NCBI GenBank assembly: GCA_018970825.1
Contig: JAGWVP010000245.1
Coordinates: forward strand, 1 to 5,382
Source: a bacterium
Lineage (GTDB): Bacteria > Desulfobacterota > Binatia > UBA12015
Reading direction: 5' to 3'
Length of the DNA stretch: 5,382 bases
The notes beneath the pieces were generated by a model. The model saw nothing but the letters and a program-made list of their open reading frames with translations. It had not been told where the DNA came from and ran no database searches. This document shows, one piece after another, positions 1 through 5,382 of the stretch (its first letter is position 1; every line of letters begins with the position of its first letter). The translations under genes were made by a program, and so were the position numbers.

Positions 1-2373
1 TCGGACCCCGAGACCGGCAGGCTCGTGAACGTCCCCGACGCGGTCGTGCGGTTGCGGGATCGCGACGGCGGCATCGTCGACGAGGGCCGGACCCGCGCCG
101 ACGGGACCGTCGAACTCCACGGCCGGCCGCTCGAGCGCCTGCGGCTGTGCTGGGAGCGCGGCGAGACCGTCTCCTGCGGGGCGGAGGAGATCGCCGTCGG
201 GCTCGACGCCGTGTTCTTCACCTCGCGCAAGGTGGCACCGCCGCTCGATCCCTCCGAGACGGCCTGGGTCGGCCAGGTCCAGCGCTCGGACGGTTCCCCC
301 TGTTTCGACGGTTCGGTCGGCCCGGAGTTCGCGCTGCGCGGCGGCGTCACGCCGGTCTCGAAGAGCCTCCCGCGCGAACGCTTTCCGGTCACCACCACGG
401 GTGACTTCGTCGCGATCGGACCGGCGGACGCCACGGCGCTCGTCGGCGACTGCGGCAAGGAGTCGATCGACCGTCCTCTCGTCTCGGGCGCAGCGCCGCA
501 GGGCCTCATCCTGCGCGGCTCGAACCAGTTCCCGAAAGCCGACGGCATCTCGATCGCCGACACCCAGGGGCGCCCGGTGACCGATGCCGACAAGCTCTCG
601 GCCGGCGAACTCCTGCGGCTCACCGCGCGCTTTCCCGACCCGGACTCGGACGACCTCGTCTTCGAGTGGCGGGTGACCTCGGGTCCCGGCTTCTTCGAAG
701 GCACCGACGGCAAGCCCGTCGACGGCGATCCACGCCGGACGACCGGGCCGACGGTCGGGCTGCGGCTCGGCAAGGGCGAGCAGTCCGACAAGAGCGACGA
801 GATCACGATCCAGGTGACCGCGAGCGACCTGCGCGGCGGGCTCGTCTCGATGGTGCTCCCGGTCGGCCCGATCGGCCTCGCGCTGCCGTGCCTGCTCATC
901 CCCAAGATCGACAAGATCCTGTGCGGGACGGGCTACGACCCGACGGTGCCCGAGCCGGCAGGCGGGCGCACGAAATTCCTCACCTACGAGTACCGAAACC
1001 CGGTCTACAATTCCGCTGCCGACTCCTGCACGTACTACAACCTGGTCGATCCGCAGTGCATCGACCTCGACTGCGACGGGCTGCCCGACCCCGGCACCGA
1101 TCCCTCGGGCCTTTGCAAGCGCAACACGCTCGGCGGCTGGTGGGCGAAGAACGGCTTCGACCCGGTGACCGGCCTCGGCCCGGACGTGACGACCGCCTGG
1201 TACCTGAACAGCAACGACCTGGGATTCGGGCGCGAGATGCACTGCCGCGTGACCGGGTGGCGCACGGCGATCGCCGATCGCCCGGCGTGGGCGCCGATCG
1301 CGCCGGAGATCTTCCTCTCGTCCTTCCGACCCGACCTGGTCGCCTCGGCCGCGATCTCGGACTGGAAGTTCGTCCTGCCGAAGTTCCCGGCGACCGTCGC
1401 CTGCTACGTCGTGAACTACACGACCGACTACTGCTTCAACTACCCGACGAACGACCCGCAGAACGCGAACCTCGCCTGGCAGGGCCAGCAGTCGATCCTC
1501 GCGGACCCGAACGTCGACCCGCTGAACGCCTACGGAACGGTGGCGATGGAGTTCGCACCGGTCGAGGGCTTCGGCGACCTCGGCCCGGTCACGAAGTTCT
1601 TCGTCTACGACGGCCGCATCGCCTCCGGAAAGCGCCTCGGAGCCGCGAATCTCGACGGCTGCGGCGCGAAGAGCGTGCCCGAGGTCTGCATGAGCTGCCA
1701 CGGCGGCAAGTGGCCGGGAGAGTATCCCCAGAACGCGACGATCGACTCGATCGCGGGCGGACTGTCGCTCACCGGAACGCTCTCGAACATCGACGCGAAC
1801 GACACGGCTGCGACCGACGCGGGCTACCAGTTGCGCCGCGCGATCCTCGAGAAGCTCACGAAGGAGGAGCCCGGGTTCTCGAGCTTCCTGCCGTTCGACC
1901 CCTCCACCTACCAGTTCCCGGCGGCCGCGAACTCCGCCGCCCAGGCGAACTCGATCCGCAAACTGAACCAGATCGTGCTGTGGACGAAGCCCACGGACGC
2001 GATCCGCGAGATCGTGCGCGGGTGGTACGGCAACGACCTCGTCGCCGGCACCTGGGCGCCCTGGAGGCCGTCCGCCTGGAACGACGACGGGACGACGCCC
2101 GGGAACGAAGCCGATCTCCACGACCACGTCTACGCCGTGTCCTGCCGCGGTTGCCACGCGGCGCACTTCTCGATGGACACGCCCTCGTACTTCCCGGGAT
2201 CGAGCCGGGTGTGCGTGGACGGGTCGGGCGAGGCCGGAAGTTCCCCGACGATGCCGCACGCGAAGCTGACCTACCTGAACCTCTGGAAGTCGGACTTCCC
2301 GCAGTTCTCCGCGCTGCCGAGCCTCGAGTCCTGGTACCTCGCGATGGAGCCCGGCTTCACGAGCTGCGACTGA
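1..2373 (+). CDS. Exported diheme c-type cytochrome-like protein with carboxypeptidase-regulatory-like and PKD/Ig-like modules (5' partial)
   Basis: The frame is open from base 1 to the TGA at 2371-2373, giving 790 residues. Numbering here starts at the first codon of the window. A GTG at 25-27 could start translation, but the residues before it (DPETGRLVNVPDA) read as the first strand of a carboxypeptidase-regulatory-like beta-sandwich, so the real start is most likely upstream, with any signal peptide out of view. Visible layout: one such module at about 1-78, perhaps a second at 88-160, and a PKD/Ig-like module at about 180-290 (LSAGELLRLTA, then DPDSDDLVFEWRV). A C-terminal region follows at about 330-790 with c-type heme motifs CMSCH (563-567) and CRGCH (715-719). 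Other landmarks are DxDxDGxxD at 355-363, DLGFGREMHC at 406-415, VACYVVNY at 466-473 and a late TMPHA with Met751, a plausible heme ligand. There are 20 cysteines, 16 outside the heme motifs, and no clear membrane helix. Heme attachment by CxxCH requires export in bacteria, so a periplasmic or surface electron-transfer or redox role is inferred. The substrate is unknown and I cannot name a specific family. Confidence 0.85.
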   Translation, partial: SDPETGRLVNVPDAVVRLRDRDGGIVDEGRTRADGTVELHGRPLERLRLCWERGETVSCGAEEIAVGLDAVFFTSRKVAPPLDPSETAWVGQVQRSDGSPCFDGSVGPEFALRGGVTPVSKSLPRERFPVTTTGDFVAIGPADATALVGDCGKESIDRPLVSGAAPQGLILRGSNQFPKADGISIADTQGRPVTDADKLSAGELLRLTARFPDPDSDDLVFEWRVTSGPGFFEGTDGKPVDGDPRRTTGPTVGLRLGKGEQSDKSDEITIQVTASDLRGGLVSMVLPVGPIGLALPCLLIPKIDKILCGTGYDPTVPEPAGGRTKFLTYEYRNPVYNSAADSCTYYNLVDPQCIDLDCDGLPDPGTDPSGLCKRNTLGGWWAKNGFDPVTGLGPDVTTAWYLNSNDLGFGREMHCRVTGWRTAIADRPAWAPIAPEIFLSSFRPDLVASAAISDWKFVLPKFPATVACYVVNYTTDYCFNYPTNDPQNANLAWQGQQSILADPNVDPLNAYGTVAMEFAPVEGFGDLGPVTKFFVYDGRIASGKRLGAANLDGCGAKSVPEVCMSCHGGKWPGEYPQNATIDSIAGGLSLTGTLSNIDANDTAATDAGYQLRRAILEKLTKEEPGFSSFLPFDPSTYQFPAAANSAAQANSIRKLNQIVLWTKPTDAIREIVRGWYGNDLVAGTWAPWRPSAWNDDGTTPGNEADLHDHVYAVSCRGCHAAHFSMDTPSYFPGSSRVCVDGSGEAGSSPTMPHAKLTYLNLWKSDFPQFSALPSLESWYLAMEPGFTSCD

Positions 2374-2397
2374 CGGGCAGGCACCGGCGGTCCGTGC

Positions 2398-2412
2398 TAG
2401 CGGCGGGCCATG
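2398..2412 (+). other. Translation start region of glgP, no clear Shine-Dalgarno
   Basis: An in-frame TAG at 2398-2400 lies three codons before the ATG at 2410-2412, so the phosphorylase cannot begin further upstream. The only purine-rich stretch is GGCGGG at 2402-2407, just two bases from the ATG. That is too close for a normal ribosome-binding site. Starting at this ATG gives a protein close to the usual family length, with about 25 residues before the region I can align to family members. Initiation may be leaderless-like or helped by ribosomes finishing the upstream gene 36 bp earlier. Both mechanisms are inference. Confidence 0.5.
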
Positions 2413-4896
2413 GAGAAGGTCCTCCCCGGGTTTCCGAGCGACGCCCACCTCGCCACCCTCGGCAACGACGTCGCGTCGCTCCGGCGCGACTTCCTGCAGA
2501 AGCTGGTCTTCGAGCTCATGAAGTTCGAGGGCGTGGCGACCCTGAACGATCACTACCTGGCTCTCTCCTACGCGCTGCGCGACCGCCTGCTCGAGCGCTG
2601 GACGCGCTCGGCCCGCACCTACTTCGAGGGCGGGCACCGCACGGTGATCTACCTCTCGGCGGAGTACCTGCTCGGGCCGCAGCTCGGAAACGCGCTGCTG
2701 AACCTCGGCCTGGAGTCGACGGCCCGCGAGGCCATGTCCTCGCTCGGGCTCTCGCTCGACGCGCTGGTCGCGCACGAGGAGGACCCGGGACTCGGCAACG
2801 GCGGCCTCGGGCGACTCGCCGCCTGCTTCATGGACTCGCTCGCGACGCTGCGGATCCCCGCGATCGGACACGGGATCCGCTACGAGTTCGGGATCTTCGA
2901 CCAGGTGATCCGCGACGGCTGGCAGATCGAACGCACCGACCAGTGGCTCCGGCTCGGCTTCCCGTGGGAGGTGCGACGCAGCGAGATCGAGGTCACGGTC
3001 GGCTTCGGCGGCCACACCGAGGAGGTTCCCGACGACGAGGGCGGGCACCGCAGGCGCTGGACCCCGGAGCGGGTCGTGAAGGGCATCCCCTCGGACGTCC
3101 CGGTGCTCGGGTACGGGGTCGCGAACACGAACTTCCTGCGGCTCTGGAGCGCGGCCCCGACCGACGAGTTCGACCTCGACGCCTTCCAGGTGGGCGAGTA
3201 CTGGCGCGCCGTCGAGGAGAAGGCGCGCTGCGAGAACATCACGAAGATCCTCTATCCGAACGACAGCAAGCCCGCGGGCAAGCAGCTCCGCCTCGAGCAG
3301 GAGGCATTCTTCGTCTCGTGCGCCCTGCAGGATTGCATCCGGCTGCTCCTCGCGCGCAGGCCGATCCGCGATTTCGCGGAGGTCTACCGGGTCCAGTTGA
3401 ACGACACGCACCCGTCGCTCGCCGTGCCGGAGCTCATGCGGCTTCTCATGGACGAGCACGGCCTCGGTTGGGACGAGGCCTGGGACGTGACGACCCGGAG
3501 CGTCTCCTACACGAACCACACCCTCATGCCCGAGGCGCTCGAGTCCTGGCCCCTGCCCCTCTTCGCGCAACTCCTGCCGCGTCACCTCGAGATCGTCTAC
3601 GAGATCAACCGTCGCTTTCTCGACCAGGTGCGCGCGATGCGACCGGACGACCCCGACCTTCCGCGGAGAGTTTCCCTGATCGACGAGCGCGGCGAGAAGA
3701 GCGTGCGCATGGCCTACCTCGCGACCGTCGCGAGCCACGCCGTGAACGGCGTCGCGGCCCTGCACTCGCGGCTCCTGCGCGAGACCGTGCTGCGCGACTT
3801 CGCCGAGCTCTGGCCCGAGCGGTTCACGAACGTGACCAACGGCGTCACGCCGAGGCGCTTCCTCGGAATCGCGAACCCGCGCCTCACCTCGCTCGTCACC
3901 GAGGCGATCGGGGAGGGCTGGCTCGGCGACCTCGACCGGCTCTCGGGGCTCGAGAAGTTCGCCGACGACGCGGGATTCCGGGACCGCTGGCACGCGGTGA
4001 AGGCCGCGAACAAGGCCTCCTTCGCCGAGTGGCTGCGGGTCGCCCACGGGCTCGAGTTCGATCCCACGTCGCTCGTCGGCGCGCAGGTGAAGCGGATCCA
4101 CGAGTACAAGCGCCAGCTCCTCGCCCTCCTCCACCTCGCCTGGTTGCAGCGCCACCCCGAGGTCCTCGAGTCCTCCGGCGTGCCGCGCACGCTCGTCATG
4201 GCCGGCAAGGCCGCACCCGGCTACGCCCGCGCGAAACTCGTGATCAAGCTCGCGCACGAGGTGGGTGCCGCGATCGCGCGCGACGCCCGCATCCGCGAGA
4301 GGCTGCGCTTCGTGTTCGTGCCCGACTTCAACGTGAAGACGGGGCAGCACATCTACCCCTCGGCCGACCTCTCGCTCCAGATCTCGACGGCCGGACTCGA
4401 AGCCTCGGGGACCGGCAACATGAAGTTCGCGCTCTCCGGGGCCCTCACGATCGGCACGCTCGACGGTGCGAACGTCGAGATCCGCGAGGCCGTCGGCGCC
4501 GAGAACTTCTTCCTCTTCGGCCTGACGACCCACGAGATCGAGACGATGCGACGGTCGGGCTGGAGCCCGCGCTCGGTGCTCGACGCGGACCCGGAACTCG
4601 CCGCGATCCTCGACGACCTCGCGGGAAGCCGGTTCTCGCCGGGCGAGCCCGGCCTGTTCGCACCGATCGTCGATTCGCTCGTCTCCTCGGACCCCTTCTT
4701 CGTGCTCGCCGACTTCCGGGCCTACGTCGACTGCCAGGAACGCGCGTCGGCAGCCTACCTCGACCGGGACGCGTGGACGCGGGCCTCGATCCTGAACGCG
4801 GCGCGGTGCGGCCGTTTCAGCTCCGACCGCTCGATCCGCGAGTACGCCGAACGCATCTGGAAGGTGCCGTCGGTCGACCTGCCCGGCCCGCCCTGA
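2410..4896 (+). CDS. glgP: Glycogen/alpha-glucan phosphorylase (GT35), complete
   Basis: Cytosolic PLP enzyme that splits alpha-1,4-glucans with phosphate to release glucose-1-phosphate in glycogen or maltodextrin breakdown. The 828 residues match the usual bacterial length (E. coli GlgP is about 815) and align end to end from memory, including the C-terminal FSSDRSIREYAERIW. Landmarks in order: LSAEYLLG near 80; DPGLGNGGLGRLAACF at 125-140; GIRYEFGIF near 156; NDTHP at 331-335; TNHTLMPEALE at 368-378 with active-site His370 (rabbit His377); TNGVTPRRF with Asn477 (rabbit Asn484, sugar contact); KRIHEYKRQ at 561-569 with Lys561, Arg562 and Lys567 (rabbit 568, 569 and 574, phosphate site); and EASGTGNMKF at 664-673 with Lys672 forming the PLP Schiff base (rabbit Lys680). 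No frameshift or missing catalytic residue is visible. Nearby departures from the common pattern are VKTGQ at 642-646 and Leu656 in place of the usual Glu of LSEQIS. Glycogen and maltodextrin phosphorylases cannot be told apart here. It lies 36 bp after the heme-protein gene and converges on the F420-family gene. No other glycogen genes are in view. Confidence 0.97.
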   Translation: MEKVLPGFPSDAHLATLGNDVASLRRDFLQKLVFELMKFEGVATLNDHYLALSYALRDRLLERWTRSARTYFEGGHRTVIYLSAEYLLGPQLGNALLNLGLESTAREAMSSLGLSLDALVAHEEDPGLGNGGLGRLAACFMDSLATLRIPAIGHGIRYEFGIFDQVIRDGWQIERTDQWLRLGFPWEVRRSEIEVTVGFGGHTEEVPDDEGGHRRRWTPERVVKGIPSDVPVLGYGVANTNFLRLWSAAPTDEFDLDAFQVGEYWRAVEEKARCENITKILYPNDSKPAGKQLRLEQEAFFVSCALQDCIRLLLARRPIRDFAEVYRVQLNDTHPSLAVPELMRLLMDEHGLGWDEAWDVTTRSVSYTNHTLMPEALESWPLPLFAQLLPRHLEIVYEINRRFLDQVRAMRPDDPDLPRRVSLIDERGEKSVRMAYLATVASHAVNGVAALHSRLLRETVLRDFAELWPERFTNVTNGVTPRRFLGIANPRLTSLVTEAIGEGWLGDLDRLSGLEKFADDAGFRDRWHAVKAANKASFAEWLRVAHGLEFDPTSLVGAQVKRIHEYKRQLLALLHLAWLQRHPEVLESSGVPRTLVMAGKAAPGYARAKLVIKLAHEVGAAIARDARIRERLRFVFVPDFNVKTGQHIYPSADLSLQISTAGLEASGTGNMKFALSGALTIGTLDGANVEIREAVGAENFFLFGLTTHEIETMRRSGWSPRSVLDADPELAAILDDLAGSRFSPGEPGLFAPIVDSLVSSDPFFVLADFRAYVDCQERASAAYLDRDAWTRASILNAARCGRFSSDRSIREYAERIWKVPSVDLPGPP

Positions 4897-4911
4897 GGTC
4901 CCGGGGCGGGG

Positions 4912-4940
4912 CCCGCGGCGGGAGAGGCACCGGCCGCGGG
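4912..4940. terminator. Putative GC hairpin 1 between convergent genes
   Basis: Bases 4912-4919 (CCCGCGGC) pair with 4933-4940 (GCCGCGGG). This gives an 8-bp all-GC stem with a 13-base loop, 16 bases after the glgP stop codon. No T-tract follows on either strand, so it is not a canonical intrinsic terminator. Its place just past glgP supports a role in 3'-end formation, but GC-rich DNA yields such stems by chance. Confidence 0.35.
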
Positions 4941-4953
4941 GCATGCTCCCCTC

Positions 4954-4973
4954 CGCCCGGGCGCCCCCGGGCG
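4954..4973. terminator. Putative GC hairpin 2, possibly bidirectional terminator
   Basis: Bases 4954-4961 (CGCCCGGG) pair with 4966-4973 (CCCGGGCG). This is a perfect 8-bp GC stem with a 4-base loop, lying 57 bases after the glgP stop and 16 bases beyond the end of the convergent F420-family gene. No T-run flanks it on either strand. Convergent geometry and stem strength make a shared terminator plausible, but composition alone could also produce it. Confidence 0.4.
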
Positions 4974-4989
4974 CGGCGCACCCCGCGCT

Positions 4990-5382
4990 TCAGGCCGCTT
5001 CGCCCCGCGGGGTCAGGCGGAAGACGCGGATGTTGCGATCCGTGCGTCGCTCGTAGACGGACATCTGCGGAATCGTCCGCTTGATCGCTTCCCAGCAGCG
5101 GGCCTTCTCCTCGTCGTCGAGCACCTGCGCGGTCGCGCGCACCCGCCGGCCCCGCAACTGCAACTCGACCTCGGGATGCGCCTCGAGGTTGTAGCGCCAG
5201 GCGGGATGGCGCTCCTGCCCCATCGCGCTCGCGACCACGAGCATCGAGTCGCCGTCGGCCACCCAGGCGAGCTGGACCGCGTGTGGACGCCCCGTCCTGC
5301 GCCCCTTCGTCGTGAGGGTGAGCATGGGCAGGGTCGGCACACCGGTCGAGGTCGCGCGACCGTTGGTCGCGCGGAAGATCCA
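4990..5382 (-). CDS. Ddn-like nitroreductase-family deazaflavin (F420)-dependent oxidoreductase (5' partial)
   Basis: The frame is open from the right edge to the TGA read from 4992-4990, giving 130 visible residues. The first in-frame start candidate in view is a GTG at 5340-5338. The 14 codons before it (WIFRATNGRATSTG) fit the family's usual N-terminal stretch ahead of the first core strand, so the gene very probably begins outside the window. Counting from the edge, LTLTTKGRRTGRP at 21-33 matches the family's TTxGRxSG signature, HPAWRYNLEAHPEV at 59-72 matches HPxWxxNLxAxPxV, and YERRTDRNIRVFRLTP at 110-125 matches the usual C-terminal signature. Family members are split-beta-barrel proteins of about 140-150 residues. 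Characterised ones, such as mycobacterial Ddn, use reduced F420 to reduce quinones or nitro compounds, and many others are untested. About 10-25 N-terminal residues are probably missing. It converges on glgP with a 93-bp gap. The substrate cannot be read from the sequence, and use of F420 is inferred from the family alone. Confidence 0.88.
   Translation of the reverse strand, partial: WIFRATNGRATSTGVPTLPMLTLTTKGRRTGRPHAVQLAWVADGDSMLVVASAMGQERHPAWRYNLEAHPEVELQLRGRRVRATAQVLDDEEKARCWEAIKRTIPQMSVYERRTDRNIRVFRLTPRGEAA

Noticed and set aside
25..27. GTG as the true start of the heme-protein gene
   Set aside because: The frame stays open to base 1, and the residues before the GTG fit the first strand of the beta-sandwich module. 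No ribosome-binding site or signal peptide follows, so the gene is treated as 5' partial.
850..904. Possible transmembrane helix (VSMVLPVGPIGLALPCLLIP) in the heme protein
   Set aside because: It is short and broken by four prolines, and it follows the last strand of the PKD-like module. It reads better as a strand plus linker than as a membrane helix.
1266..1311. Cluster of GATC/CGATCG words resembling a short repeat or methylation-site cluster
   Set aside because: The words arise from Ile codons (ATC) after G-ending codons and before G-starting codons, and from Asp-Arg codons, in a high-GC coding frame. The spacing is irregular and they occur elsewhere in all genes.
2374..2409. Possible terminator or promoter in the gap before glgP
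   Set aside because: Only stems of 3-4 bp can be drawn, with no T-tract, and no -35/-10 pair can be recognised in this short GC-rich stretch.
3714..4208. 164-codon open frame on the - strand inside glgP
   Set aside because: It is wholly antisense to conserved glgP coding sequence and its product is low-complexity, Ser/Arg-rich. The other antisense frames in both + strand genes are rejected for the same reason.
666..5084. Open frame of about 1470 codons on the + strand running across the heme-protein gene, the gap and glgP
   Set aside because: Its translation is extremely Arg/Pro/Ala-rich with no recognisable domain. Both real genes share one reading frame with G/C at third positions, which starves this shifted frame of T-initial stop codons. 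It is a composition artefact.
5013..5342. Alternative - strand frame overlapping the F420-family gene
   Set aside because: Its Arg/Ser/Cys-rich translation has no family signature, while the adjacent frame carries three clear motifs of the Ddn-like family.

Overview
The window is high-GC DNA (roughly 70% by eye), with coding frames strongly biased to G or C at the third codon position. It holds three genes and almost no spacer. Two genes on the + strand are followed by a convergent gene on the - strand. The first and third run off the window edges, so only the middle gene is complete. There are no tRNA or rRNA genes, insertion sequences, CRISPR arrays or phage genes.

Region 1 (1-2373, +) is the C-terminal 790 residues of a large, probably exported protein. 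It has carboxypeptidase-regulatory-like and PKD/Ig-like beta-sandwich modules at the front and a C-terminal region with two c-type heme motifs (CMSCH and CRGCH). It is cysteine-rich and carries a DxDxDGxxD calcium-loop-like motif. I recognise the architecture but cannot name its substrate. Region 2 (2410-4896, +) is a full-length glycogen/alpha-glucan phosphorylase (GT35) with its pyridoxal-phosphate lysine and active-site residues intact. Region 3 (4990-5382, -) is most of a small Ddn-like, deazaflavin (F420)-dependent nitroreductase-family protein. Its start lies beyond the right edge. The 93-bp gap between the convergent genes 2 and 3 contains two strong GC hairpins that could stop transcription from both sides.

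Organism (inference): a high-GC bacterium with an exported c-type cytochrome containing Ig-like modules, a GlgP whose sequence recalls deltaproteobacterial-type enzymes, and an F420-family protein. This suggests an environmental lineage such as Myxococcota, Desulfobacterota or Binatota-like bacteria. Actinomycetota is not excluded. The sequence alone does not settle it.

The three genes show no evident shared pathway. Genes 1 and 2 are only 36 bp apart with no visible terminator, so read-through is possible. Glycogen breakdown and an exported heme protein are not an obvious functional pair. I see no convincing new multi-gene system. The least characterised element is the heme and Ig-domain protein of region 1.
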